Assembly (NCBI GenBank): GCA_025331435.1
Contig: JAIWNI010000175.1
Location: 1-33,711, forward strand
DNA from: Choanephora cucurbitarum
Lineage: Eukaryota > Mucoromycota > Mucoromycetes > Mucorales > Choanephoraceae
Length of the DNA: 33,711 bases
Reading direction: 5' to 3'
The notes under the pieces are model-generated. The model had not been told where the DNA came from and did not search any database. It worked only from the letters and a program-made list of their open reading frames with translations. Of the stretch, positions 9,641-21,227 are shown piece after piece. Position numbers and translations under genes: made by a program. Each line of letters starts with the position of its first letter. Positions within the stretch are counted from its first letter, which is position 1.

Positions 9641-10866
9641 CCTTCCTGTTGATAAACCCTTAGCTAACCTTCCTTAAACGGACCTTTGATTTCAAAATTG
9701 TGCATCCTTCGGGATGTACTTCTTTATTTTAGCCTTGTTGCACGTTACATTATACATTCATTAGACGCTTCCTTCCCTTTTGCTATTCGCTCTTTCTTCT
9801 AATGAGGACGTCTTTATTTGGATGCTTCTTAAGCTTTAGGTAGTACTAATTCTTTACTTTCTTTACTTTATATGCCTAAAATAGATTTTTTGCTCCTTTT
9901 TAGATGCTTTTTAATTGGGTTCTTTATTTAAAATATGGATATATATATACATTATGTACTACTAAAAATGACCATTCTACTGGTCTAGATATGGCTAAAA
10001 GGAGCGGAATTGGCTTGCGATGTCATGGATCCTTGCCCTTGCAGTTACCTTCACCAGACCATGATTACAGGGCTAATTTTTGGATAAAATCTCTAATAGA
10101 ATTGCAAAAGTATTTTTAGTCAGAAAAGTCAGGACTTCAAAAGCAAGATAGAGAAAACAACGGGAATCAGCTATAAGAAATAAAATGTTAGGAGACTTGG
10201 AATATCAATAAAACATTGAATGACTTACCACTTGTTTGGCCATTTTGAAGATGTCAATAAAAGGAAACACTACTCAAAAGAAACAACTAAAATTTTAACA
10301 ATGTAAATTTAGTATAAAGTAAAGCGTAACAAATATATAAATAATACTCACTGAAAAAAAAAAGATCAACTACTTGGTGTAAGGTCTGCTTGAACGAAAA
10401 TATGTTAGTCAAATGAGCTAAGAAACATGATAAAACACAAACTTCTTGTTGGAATACATTTAGGTAACTCGTGAAATAAAAGTCAAGGATAATGGGAGAA
10501 TAGATGTAAAAAGAAAGAAAAATTCGAAAGATATGTTATAAAAAATAAATAAACGAGAATAAGGATAAAGTAAAAAAAGAAGTAAATCTTAGAGAAAATA
10601 ATAAAGAGAAACAGCGCTAAATTGAAGAGTCTATACTGTTCAATGCCAGGTACTTTAATTTGTACATTTTGTTTCTATTGCATTCGATTGACAAGTTATT
10701 ACCCTCCTAGGGAGATTTCATCTCATTATGGTAACAAAGTGTACAAAAATCTGAATAATGAATAGCAATTGGATATTAAAAAAACTTTGTGTAATTCACG
10801 TTTAGACGGCAATTTTGGCCAAAAGGAGCTTTAATCATCTAAAAAAGAATTTGTATTGGATGTGAT
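9641..10866. other. Intergenic / 3' flank of Plavaka-like gene
   Basis: AT-rich, with stops throughout. An ORF at 9904-10119 has no recognisable composition or motif. No terminal inverted repeat of the downstream transposase gene could be placed here by eye. Confidence 0.45.
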
Positions 10867-13783
10867 GGGTATATATGGGTTTCAAATGACTTAACAAAAA
10901 ATTAAAGTGCATTAAAAAAGTTAAGCAGATAATATTTAATTATTAGCCAAAGAGAAGAAAATTTGGAGCTATTGACAACAATAGTGTTGCCAATGAAAGG
11001 GTTGGTATCAAATACATGTATGGTATGGCCTAAATTACATTCCACTGCTTGACCAGGGCAGGGCTGTAGGAGGGTATTACTGTCACAGTCAAGAAGAAGA
11101 TTAGGGTATAAATGTGATTTGAAGGTATATTGGATGACGTCTTCAGATATACGCAAAGGAACCAACCATGTTATATCATTGCCGTAGATATCAACAATGC
11201 CCAGACAGTTTCTGCGGTGCAAGTGGCCATGTAGGGTATAGGATATGGTATATAGACCGACTTGACTTGGCTTGGGAGATAGAAGGGTATTATGAGTATC
11301 AAACTCTCTAACAGCACCAAAGAAAAGGTGCCTCTCCCTAGGATGATCAACAAAGTAGGTCGAGACAGCTGGACCAGCCAAAGTTCTATAATCTTGGTTC
11401 CTGGGTATCCATAAACCGCCTCCGACGAGGTGTTGAAGCATGAAATGCTTTCCAAACTTAACAGCAACGTCTCTTGACGGATGTTGGCGGTTGGTATAAG
11501 TGATGCGTTTGCGAATGAATTTATTGAACTGCTCACTACGCTCGGTATGGCAGTTCAACAGGGATCCAAAGCGCTTGACATCATCGATTATATGGTTGAG
11601 TAGGTGTACTTTGAGGGTATGTGGGTAGGGGGATTTGTCAAAAGAGGGTATATTTATAAAATTTGAGAGACCAAAGCGGTATATACTTTCCAAGGTTTCA
11701 ACAATTGTTTTTTTTGAAAGGGATATATAGTCGCTGAAACGATGGTTGTGCTTTTCGTGGTGTAAGAGTGAACAGAGTCTTCCAACTTGGGTAAAGCAGT
11801 TCATTATGGGTATAAGGTTGGCGCCATCCGGGGTATTAAAGGTCTTGCGCATGTCAAAGGATATAATCTGGGCAAGCATTTTGAAATCTCCGCCACAAAG
11901 GAGCCACAGTGCCTCATCTGAAGAGTGAAATTTCTTAGGAAAGAAATTCCATTCTTCTTGTAGTCCTGCAGCCCCCTTTGAAGGCGTTCTTTCTGTTGGG
12001 TATTAAGAAGAGGTTCTTTTTGAAGGTGCTTGACCAGATATGACACAAGACTAAGGGGTAGGGTATGTAGAAGTTCTATAGGGGCATCGAGAGCAGGATC
12101 AAAGGATTTCAGAGCTAAAAGCGTCTTTGATCCGCTGACATTCTTGGATCCAAGTTTCTTGAATGTGGTATCTTCTAAGTTGCAAAAGTGGGGGTATCCA
12201 TCAGCAAAAGCTATAAAATCTGATTTTCTTTGAACGCAGGTATCTTGTTGGTGGTTTGGGTATGGACAATCATGTTAAGGCTTTTGGAAACCTTCTATGG
12301 TTGGGGTATAGGTGGGGTATCGCTTTAAGATATTTGGGTTTGGCCTCTTCTTTTGCAAGCATTTGCGACAGAAGTAATTGGCCGAGTGACCCATCAAATC
12401 GCACAATTCGGCATGTCTTGGGTCATCTGCTGCAATAAAGCAAAGCGGAGACACTACCAAGACATCCTCCCCGTAGAAAGAGGAATATGCTACAAAACCT
12501 CTTTCCATGTATACAAGATTTTCCACCAGGGAAGGTAGCATATCTACTACAGAGAGCTTCTTGTTCGACGTCAAGATGAAGTGCACGTTCTCCCTCTTGT
12601 TTCTTTCGGATATAGGCAAAGCAACAAAAACCATCTGTACACTGTCGAATTTGTTGTACTGCTTTGAGGTATTTCCAGATGTTTCATCGGTATAGAGAAT
12701 GTAGGGTATAATCTGGACTTTCATGTAGTGTTGTTCACCATCGGGGCGTCGGACCAGCCTAGCATAGGAAACGCCGTCAATTGTTTTAGGGGTTATAAGG
12801 TCTTTGAATAAGCATAGGGGTATAGGAAGGTAAGTGTTTTAGGAATATATCCAGGTATTAGAAGTGTTGAGAGGGGGGGTATGTACAAATGTTGTAAGGG
12901 GATATCATGGGAGTAGTCTATAATTACAAATGGGTATTGGGGGGATTTGGGTGGTATATAACTTCCTGGCACAAGCTGATAGCATTTAGCCATCATGACT
13001 TGAGAGGAAGTGTAAAAGCGGTATATGATGACGTGGTTGCCTTAGTATAAAACATGATCGCCCACAAAAAAACCTTGTTTGCGAGAACCATCCTCACTGG
13101 TATATTGAACGTATGGAGCCTGGAATAGAGGATGGTCTCGCCACTTCCCTGCCTGATTTAAGAGCATGCCTTCATTGGGGGTATAATCGGGTAGTCTGGA
13201 TAGCTGATTTATTTTAGAAGAATTGGCCACCAAATGCCCGATATATTCAGAAGGCTTATTCATATAGAATTTGGCCTTCTGGTCGGTATTAGCAATGGCG
13301 GCCTCATGCTCTGTGGTATTAAAGGTGGGTATATTGCTTCTGACACTGTTGGCGAAATCAATGATCTTGTTGTCGGAAGGCAGAGTGAAATCGTTGTCAT
13401 TTGTTAGGTTGACAATCTGCCTTACGAAGCTCATGATTTTTTTGACATCATGCTCCGAGTACATGCTGTCAGAAGCGTTGAAAAAGGCATGGCAGAAGAA
13501 GTGTTGGGCGCTTTCAAAAGGGTATGATTGATGTTGTAGGTTGGGTATAGTTTCTTCGGTTGACATGGGGTATTCTTCGAGAGTTTCTTGGGTATTTAAG
13601 AAAGAAACAACATTAAGCTCAAGTTTATTGCAATAGATGCGTTTTTTCATGCACTGCTCAACACTTACAGTTATCTTCGTTTTCATCTACATCATCATCA
13701 TCATCGCTGTCTTCATTTTCTTCCCAGTCATGTTCATCGGTAGCGACAGGGCTACTCTCCATTAGGCTGTCGCTCTGGGGTAT
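10867..13783 (+). repeat. Dispersed one-strand hexamer array GGGTAT (27 copies)
   Basis: Reading the + strand, I count 27 GGGTAT and no ATACCC. Starts are at 10867, 11072, 11104, 11234, 11285, 11403, 11615, 11646, 11808, 11831, 11998, 12061, 12192, 12258, 12304, 12315, 12704, 12818, 12877, 12932, 13179, 13327, 13520, 13543, 13568, 13590 and 13778. Less than one per strand would be expected by chance in 2.9 kb. A further set of GGTAT with another base in front is also common. The array coincides with the transposase gene on the opposite strand (sense ATACCC) and stops at its ends. The copies fall in different codon phases. Confidence 0.85.
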
Positions 13784-14012
13784 CTCTTGCTGGGCAACAT
13801 CCGTGGTTAAATCCACAATCTGATGTTGCGTCTGTATATGCCTGGCGTAGTTTGACCGTTTGTTAGTCTGGTCATCACAATATTGACAACGGTATAAGGA
13901 CTCAGTGAAAAATTCAATGACTCCTGTATTAGGGAGAGAAGACTGAATAATGCGACGTCTTTTGGGTGCGTTTTGTGGTTGTTCGTTGAGGCTCTTTTTG
14001 ATTTGAAAGTAT
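10902..14012 (-). pseudogene. Plavaka/CACTA-like (Tnp2-related) transposase, broken
   Basis: The N-terminal region has a C2H2 finger (CQYC...HIQTQH, 13823-13888, CX2CX12HX4H) and an acidic stretch. The middle has the tnp2-type core: IPYILYTDETSGNTSKQYN, NVHFILTSNK, then DDPRHAELCDLMGHSANYFC near 12330-12410. Then come SFDPALDAPIELLHTL (about 12060-12110) and the C-terminal block LLNCHTERSEQFNKFIRK with HPSRDVAVKFGKHF (about 11440-11580). This order is that of Plavaka elements known mainly from fungi. Lesions: a frame change near 13660 (stop TGA 13658-13660, no convincing intron), TAA at 13042-13044, a frame change near 12790, TAA at 12275-12277, and a frame change near 11945. The last 325 codons (10902-11879) are open. 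No start codon was found upstream of the finger. Transposase would cut and paste the element in the nucleus. Confidence 0.8.
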
Positions 14013-14511
14013 TTAATTGAGAGAAAAAACGGGTGTTAATCGAATTAAGACAATAAAAATCTTAAGACAGTTAAAATCTTAAGACAATAAAAATTTTCTA
14101 TCTTTTTCTTAATTTCTTTTAATACGTTATCTTTGACTTTATAATCTCTCAATATGACACACTCATAGCAGACCAAGCTCTATATAGTAGATGTAAGTTT
14201 CATGTCGCTTTCCTGCAATAAGGAATAGGTTTATAACTTTGCTCGTTTAAGCTTGCTCTAGTAATGTCGAAGTCAAGATGTGTTGGTAAGTTTGATTTTC
14301 ACTTCAAAAACATATCGATCACTAACGCAACGTAATTACATAAACTGATATGTGTGCTATCTCGCCTATGGTCTTGATGTAAGTGGTACCCTGACTAGAA
14401 GAGTTCCATTACTCACACTTTCTTTTAAGTAGATTGTTCTGAACACTTTGTAATATCTCTGCTACTGCAAAGGTCAATTAGCTACTTATCAATACCAGCC
14501 CATCGCTAAGC
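14013..14511. other. Upstream flank of the Plavaka-like gene
   Basis: AT-rich, with a short direct repeat of AATCTTAAGACA near 14047-14085. The element promoter or terminus may lie here, but no clear box or terminal repeat was seen. Confidence 0.35.
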
Positions 14512-14673
14512 ATCAGATTGCTACCATTGGGAAATAGATACCAGGGTGGGATAGGTTGTCCTAAGATACGACGTAGGCGGGTTATGCCTACAGAAGCCTG
14601 CAGCCTGCCTGCGTAGTATCTAGGGTCAATCCATCCCACCCTGATATCTATTTCCCAATGGTAGCCATCTGAT
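14512..14673. mobile_element. Foldback / MITE-like inverted repeat, 162 bp
   Basis: The arms 14512-14578 and 14607-14673 are inverted copies, matching at about 58 of 67 positions, with the block GCTACCATTGGGAAATAGAT identical in both. A smaller hairpin (GTAGGC/GCCTAC) sits in the centre. The outermost 8 bases CATCAGAT and CATCTGAT could be either arm ends or an imperfect 8-bp target duplication. No coding capacity. A non-autonomous DNA transposon is the likeliest reading. Confidence 0.75.
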
Positions 14674-14897
14674 ACCTAGTAGCAGCTGAAATTTATTTTA
14701 ATATTTTAATCCAATAAAACGCTTTTTTTTATGTAACCATCCAATTCTAAATGAGGCATCTAATCACCCCACCACCCCCAGTAAATCTAACCCATATTTG
14801 GCTTGTTTCAAAAAAGGGATCTTAAGAGCTTCCGACGTTACACAGATGAATCCGAAAAACTTCGCTAGCAGTATACTGCTAAGTCAGATTTGATATC

Positions 14898-15171
14898 AGA
14901 AAAAAAGTTGCAAAAAAAAGCTTATTAAGAAACCGGAATACCAACTCTTCATTTCAAAAAAAAATAAAAATGTTCTTGTAACATAGAAATTAGGATGAAT
15001 GAAAAAAGTTGCATAAAAAACCCTAATTAGGAATCGGATGGTCAAATTTTGTTTATCACAGAAAATTATTTTCAGTGACAGAAAAAAGTTGCAGAAAAAA
15101 CCCTAATTAAGAATTGGGCTATTGATACACAAGAAAAAAAGTTGCAAAAAATCCTTTAAAATGGATACCGG
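14898..15171. repeat. Four spaced copies of a ~40-base A-rich repeat
   Basis: Copies at 14898-14936, 15001-15040, 15079-15118 and 15132-15171 share AAAAAAGTTGCA followed by an A run and then CCCTAATTA(A/G)GAA or a decayed form, ending near CGG or GGG. Spacing is irregular (about 100, 78 and 53 bases), so this is not a simple tandem array. Confidence 0.7.
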
Positions 15172-15511
15172 ATATTGAAGGTGTATTTAGTACAAACTCG
15201 CTTCATTTTGAAAATAAGAATATAGTCAACAACTGCTCTAATTTGTGTCAAAAGTGGTTCATTTGTTACTTCTTGTTATTCTGAGAATTTTGATACCAAA
15301 AAAAAGCGAGATTAAGGTACATGCAGAGGTACAAGTTCCGAAAGCTTGCGTATATGTCTTCTTGCATTTAAACAACGATGGAAAATGTGTAACTTGGTCA
15401 GTAGTCTCACTTAATCTATAGCCTATTCGACTTAGAAAAATAAATAACAAAATATTTTCTAAGTAATTTCAAGAAAAAATTCGGAAACTGAATTTTTAAC
15501 AAAATGAATTA

Positions 15512-16084
15512 CAGTCATCCATCGATTTAGGGAACGGAATTTAGGGAACGATTTCGATTTAGCGAACGGTCTTAAGAAAACCGAACCTCCGTTACCGCTT
15601 AATGTTCCTTATTATTGCTTTAAGGAATAGGGAACGGTCCTGTGGCAAACCGTTCCTTATTTTATTTCATATGCCGCTTATAAGAGTCAATTATATCATA
15701 GAAACACTTTATAAAATATCTTCGTTATTCTGTTATAGACAACCTCGGTAAAATAAGAGCGAAAACTTTTCGCAGTATCCTGTTGACTATTGCATCAAAC
15801 GTTCGAATTTAATTTGAGACCATAATACTATTCTGATGATGATTCTGATATGAGCTTTCTATGGGAGAAATTGTGTATCTTCTATATATTTATTGCATCG
15901 CATGCTTTGTATCAAACACTTTCAACAGTAATGACATCGGAGTGCTATCAAAGCAATGGTGCGAAGCTATCACAATCAGGATAAAAGCTTATTCAGCGGT
16001 ACTTTATTATAAATAAGGAACGATATTGATTCAGGGAACGGTCGTGAGGGAACCGAAGCCGTTCCCTAAATCGGGGGATGACTG
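15512..16084. mobile_element. pogo-like (Tc1/mariner superfamily) MITE, 573 bp
   Basis: Flanked by TA at 15510-15511 and 16085-16086. Terminal inverted repeats begin CAGTCATCC and share CGATTTAGGGAACGG. Inside both ends are further copies of the GGGAACG / GCGAACGGTC motif in both orientations. No transposase is encoded, so it would need a partner element. CAGTCATCC-type ends with TA targets resemble pogo/Tigger elements. Confidence 0.85.
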
Positions 16085-16269
16085 TAAAAAGCTTTAAACA
16101 CAAAATCCTTAAGTTATGAACACTTTGGTAGAGAAATGCAATTTCCACTTTAACCATTATAAAGTACTTGTTTACTTGGTTCATCCTAGAAAGTCTCCCT
16201 CATAAATATCATGTTTTCGTGGAGAAAATGGGATTTCGAGTTAAGCTATAAAAGTACTACGGTCTCACC

Positions 16270-16306
16270 ACCGTCTCATCCACATTTTTTTATGTGGATG
16301 AGACGT
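16270..16306. repeat. Perfect 14-bp hairpin sharing the 9.4-kb motif
   Basis: CGTCTCATCCACAT (16272-16285), a six-T loop, and its exact reverse complement (16292-16305). The same motif with flanking ACC forms the cluster at 9430-9626. Confidence 0.8.
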
Positions 16307-16370
16307 AGCAGAATATCAATTGATTGTACTGTTATCTAAATTGTCACCATTGATTCGGATGCTATTACAC

Positions 16371-18491
16371 CACGTATCAACATTGACAACTTTATTATCC
16401 TCCTGTATGTTTACCTTTGATACGAACAAGTGAAACAATAAAAAAATCAAAAGGGAGATAGAAGACTGTAAGAACTATCAATTACAACAAGGAAAACAAT
16501 AAGAATATAGAGATACAATAGGCACTTGTAGGCTTTAAAGACAGAATTTAAAGGTAGTGAGTAACAGGTAAAATAAATATAATCAAGACGAAAGAAAAGA
16601 TTTGAATATCGTTTATTATAAGACACAAGGCACTCCTTTCAAGTACTGAGATAATGACTATTCAACAGTACAAATTTTTACAAACTTCAATAAAATAAAA
16701 TCTTATAGTGATTTCATCAATAAACCCATTGATCTTACAGACTATCTAAAGAGCATTTCCAAAATAAGAGATAACGTGAACAGAAGTAACCAAAGTATAG
16801 AGACTAAGCTGTCAATTAGCATAATAACAGAAATAATGAGTCGTCACTTCAAAGCATAAATTAATTTCTTGACAACAGATCAAACCGAAAGAGAGTAACA
16901 CCAGGAATTCAAGGAACAATAACTACTAGTCCACTTATTAGTGACACCAACTTTAATAATAGAAACAACCATAGAATATCAAGAACACGGATATAGATAG
17001 TACAGCATCAAGACCCAACAGAGCTAAAGACAACAAAATAAAAGAATAATAAAACAAAATATAGAAAATACAAAGAAAACAAATAAAATACAGAATAAGA
17101 TAAAATAAAATAAACTATAAACCAAAAATACAGAGTACAATCAGGACAACCGAGAAGAACGGAACGGAAACAATGACAGAGTGTGTTACCAATTCAAAAT
17201 AACAAATGTAGGGTATACAACAATCATAGACAAAGGAAAGAGAGATCAAACACCGATATCAACTTAAGCACTTCAAACAGCGACAACTGTAGCTAGCTAT
17301 TACTCTATCAACCAGAGTAATACAATCCAGACTTGCACCAAAAGACAGTTACTCATCATCATAACAACAGATCAACTTCTATACCTTCTCACAATCATAC
17401 TATAACTACAAAGCATTCTGACACATACAGAGTACCGAAAAGCGACACAACAACGAATCAGACACACGTCAACACTGACAACTTTATATCTCCCCAGTAT
17501 GTTATCTTTGATTCGAACAAGTCAGCAATAAATAAGAAAAACAAAGGAATAGATAGAAGACTGTAAAAACTATCTTAACACACAGAGAGATACAAATATA
17601 GAGGAAATTAGGCACTTGTTAGCTTCAAAGATAGGATTTGAAGGTAGGAATTAGTTAACAAAATTTAACAAGAAAATTATCAAAAAAAATTGATTGATTA
17701 TCTATAAGATCTAACAAAATAGGATTCTTATTTACAATAAAACTTGTATAACTGCAATATTAGTACCATCATCAATAATACCAAGTACATTAGTGATTTC
17801 AGCAACAATCAGACTTTTGGTTTTGAATGCATTTCCTAAACAGGTTACAAATTAAAACAATAGCTTAAATTTCTGCTTGATAAGCTGTCAAATAGTAACT
17901 GTAACAAATGCTACAACACCGCCATTGATCGCAGATCCAAACAATAGATTAAAATCTTGACTATAGACACCAAGGACGTACAAGTATTAGACTATCAATA
18001 ACCAAATTGAGAGATAACCCCAAAAGTATTCAAAAATAGAATTGACAAGCCAAAAAAGAGAACAACACCGAGACATTGCTCTGGTTAGTAAAATAATAAA
18101 AAATTAGGGATGGTACAAAGTAATGAAAAAAAAATTAAACACAGAAAGGGAAAATATAACAATAGAAGAGAAAAAAGAAAAGATAATCAAAATAAAAATA
18201 CAAGATACAGGAAGGAACAATGAACAAATGAATATAATAAAGATATAACTTGTAGCATTCTAGTTTAGACCACTTGTACTTGAGCTACAGGTATTCTTGA
18301 ACTTTAAAACAATAAAAGACACACGGAAAGCAATGTCATTGGCTGCAACTGTTACCGGTTATTACTCCTATAATACCTGAGTAATACAGATCAGACTTGC
18401 ACCAAAAGACCGCTATTCAACAAGAACAGCAAAGACAAAAAACCAAGCAACTACATCATACCCTCTCTAGGATACATCCCTTTGAGACCAG
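16371..18491. repeat. Two diverged direct repeats of about 1.09 kb
   Basis: Unit 1 starts near 16371 and unit 2 near 17465, 1094 bases later. Matching blocks include the start (CACGT.TCAACA.TGACAACTTTAT), a GATAGAAGACTGTAA block, GGCACTTGT with AGGTAG about 50 bases later, and the end block CAGACTTGCACCAAAAGAC (about 17328-17346 and 18392-18410). Unit 2 ends in the sequence also found at 1305-1620. No protein is seen. These may be diverged LTRs or parts of a non-coding element family. Confidence 0.65.
18177..18491 (+). repeat. Dispersed direct repeat, copy 2 (first copy 1305-1620)
   Basis: The 315 bases align end to end with 1305-1620 in the same orientation. Similarity stops abruptly at TTGAGACCAG (18482-18491), after which the two loci differ. 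Confidence 0.75.
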
Positions 18492-19643
18492 CACTACAGC
18501 CAAATGGATGTCAGTTCCATCCCGAAAACTGGTACAAACATGGTACAAACCCGATGTATGTTCCAGTCTTATAATGGTACCGACGTTAGGTTTGTTCCAT
18601 TTTGTTTGTAAGAGATTGGATGGCTTCCCCTTAATATTTTAAACACACCTTCTTGCAATTGGACCTTAGATTCATTTACACCTCTCCATATCCTTTAATT
18701 ATTTGGGTTGATATTCACTTTCCACTTTAATATACTTCTTTATCGTTGGACTGCTTACTCATGTTTAAAGGCTTATAATTGTGGCTTTTATTTATAAATA
18801 TGCTTTCGCTTAAAATGGCTTATTATTAACTAAAATGGCAGGGGAAATTGTCCTGGAATACTGGCTAAAATACAGGGTATATAAAAAAAAAACGACCTTT
18901 TTAAAGGGCCTTTCAGGCTTGTTGGTAGTTAAAACCATAGAAAAAGGGAAATGGTTCCACTTGAACATTTGAGAAAAAAGGCTTTCAAAGGGACGGCAGA
19001 GTACAGGAAAACGTAGCAGGACCAAAAGATTGAACTACAAAAAGAAAAGAAGCTTATTAGTTATGGCGCAAAGGAAAGTTTTGCAAGTACTTACAGCTTA
19101 ACAAATAGCCGAGACTGTCATAACCAGTGTATACATACAGAAGGCACATCTGCTATCTAACGATGTAATGGTTAACAAAATTATGAAATTAGATTAGGTT
19201 ACAAAACTTACCAGAACAAGACCTTTATTGATGTCAAGAGGCATCAAAAACTATTTTAGTCGTCTTAAAAGAGGAAATTAGATATAGTTTCAAGCAATTG
19301 ACTGGTAAACTTACCGTGGTAAACGACAGTAGCACAAGAGCGAGAACAATGAGAAGGAAAGCAGTTCAAACCCAAAAAAAATACAAGTCAATATAAACAA
19401 TCCATCCATTGGAAGGTTTTTATTCTTGCTCAACCACTATGCACACCCCGCTATTTGAGCACGGAGACTTACCTTCTGTATTAGTCCGGCTTGTTTACAT
19501 TTCGCCATTAAACGATGCCTTTTGAGTTTGTTAGGTTTGGTGCTTGAGTGAAAGCTTGAGGTTTTTGCTAGTTTTTGCTTTAATTATTTTTTTATCTTTT
19601 GTATGACATTCATTAGTATTTTGTGAAGTTATTCTTTCGAGAG
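18492..19643. other. Intergenic, possibly containing the Helitron 3' end
   Basis: AT-rich with no recognised gene. A short direct repeat TGGTACAAAC occurs twice at about 18531-18551. A 7-bp inverted repeat TGCTCAA/TTGAGCA (19428-19434/19455-19461) was checked as a Helitron end hairpin but lacks a nearby CTRR, so the end is not placed. Confidence 0.4.
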
Positions 19644-20817
19644 TTATGTTCTGAAGCACCTTCTTGAGTGCGGATGTTTTATTAATCTATTTTGTAAAGT
19701 TTCGGCGTCATTTCCTCGTTTTTGTTGTTTTTCAGCAAATTCTACAATATCGATAGCATCCAAGTTCAGACCGTACTTGCGTTTGATTCGTAAGGGTAAT
19801 TCAAAACCGAAAAAAAATAGGTTTTCACTCTTTCGTACACGAGACATTGCTACATAAAGCTGACCAATGAGACATCATATTATCTAAGTGTATTGCAACA
19901 GAGTCGATGGTGGCACTTTGAGCTTTATGAATGGTGGAGGCAAAAGCGGGCACGATTGGAAATTGCGATCTAAGATAGCTAGTTCCAGGCACACTTCTAG
20001 TAATCCTCTGCACCCACAAAGTCATTTCGTCACCATCGGGTCCTTCTTTAGAAAGAAGAATGTTCTCTTCTTCAATCTCCTTGACCTGAGCAATGGCGCC
20101 ATTGACCCAGCCGCTAGAGACGTGCAAATTTTGAATTAACATTATAGGCATATCAATCTTAAGCTTTAACTCTTGAAGTAGTCTAGTTTCGTTCAGTGCA
20201 CGAGTAGCAGAAACTCTTAAACCTCCATTGTACGTATCATTTGCGAGGAAAATCACAGGTTCACCTGACATAGTTTCAAAATCTTTTGAGTTTGCAGTAT
20301 TGACCTTTTCTCGAGTGGCATATAATCTCAATGATTTGTTGGGTAAGTCGGCTTTCACAACTGTTCTGACATTGATAAACTTGATCACAGATTCATCAAA
20401 ATGGCATAATCTCACTTTGTTTAAAATTTCTATGAAAGCAGATTCAGTTTGTCTTACAGGTTCCATCAAGCAATACTTTCCTGAATAGCGAAATATTCCA
20501 GACTCCCAAATAGGCTTTTCATTTTGATTTACAGGCAGTAGTTGAGCCAAGTCGCCGAAAAAAATAGTTTTAACACCGCCCATGGCTACATTTCGATTAG
20601 TAGCTTTGGCGAGAGTATTGCTCAGCATATCTAATAGAGTGTCGCTTAGCATTGAATACTCGTCTTTTAAGAGTATTGTCTTAGGGTACAGCTTCAAGAA
20701 TTCATTTATTTTTAAATGATTGGGACTGTTAGTAGAAGCATCAATACCACAAAATTTATAAATTGTCATTCCTTTAATGTTGTGAGCAGCTACTCCTGTG
20801 GGTGCTAGTTTAAAAAC

Positions 20818-20876
20818 CTATAATATGAAACAAGGTTATTTAAGACTAGTCTTGCACATATTGTTGTATTTCTTAC
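20818..20876 (-). other. Intron in Helitron helicase (59 nt)
   Basis: GTAAGA at the 5' end and TATTATAG at the 3' end. Splicing joins GFK to VFKLAPTGVAAHNIKG, the conserved helicase motif Ia, in frame. Confidence 0.88.
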
Positions 20877-21175
20877 TTTAAATCCTTGAATCTTGTAATG
20901 TATTTCGAGCATTTTTAACAAGAAAGACTTTCCTGTTCCAGCAGCCCCTAACACAAAAGCAGTCGTGTTGGTTTTTAACTCTTGAACAACATCTTCATAG
21001 ATTGCTCGCTGAGAAGCATTTGCACAAGTTAGCATAACTTCAAGTTCGGCCTGAGTGGTATCTGATCCTCTTTCAGCGTCGCGAACATCGTTCAAATCCT
21101 GAATGTTGACCATTCTATCAGTGACACAAATCCCACCTTGTTCTTCAGAGATTGATATAAGGTATTCGAAGTAAT

Positions 21176-21227
21176 CTATTCAACAAATGTAACTTTAGTA
21201 GTCATTCATACTACTTCTACTTCTTAC
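21176..21227 (-). other. Intron between Rep and helicase parts (52 nt)
   Basis: GTAAGA...GAATAG. Splicing joins GPYRTWR to DYFEYLISISEEQGG in frame (phase 1). Confidence 0.85.

Noticed and set aside
9904..10119. Plus-strand ORF of 71 codons
   Set aside because: Low-complexity start, no recognisable domain and no nearby coding context.
13587..13669. Possible 82-nt intron (GTAAGT...CCAAG) joining the zinc finger to the rest of the Plavaka-like gene
   Set aside because: The join would create TAA at the junction, and shorter alternatives also give a stop, so a frameshift is the simpler reading.
10867..13783. Telomere-like repeat as explanation for GGGTAT
   Set aside because: The copies are dispersed, not tandem, and sit inside a coding sequence.
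15993..16184. Minus-strand 63-codon ORF
   Set aside because: It overlaps the right end of the pogo-like MITE and runs through the inverted repeat; no coding signal.
18810..19025. Minus-strand ORF of 71 codons
   Set aside because: No motif, no splice context, and composition like surrounding AT-rich DNA; treated as chance.
19428..19461. TGCTCAA/TTGAGCA inverted repeat as the Helitron 3' hairpin
   Set aside because: No CTRR follows within about 15 bases on the minus strand and the loop is 21 bases, so it does not fit a Helitron terminus.
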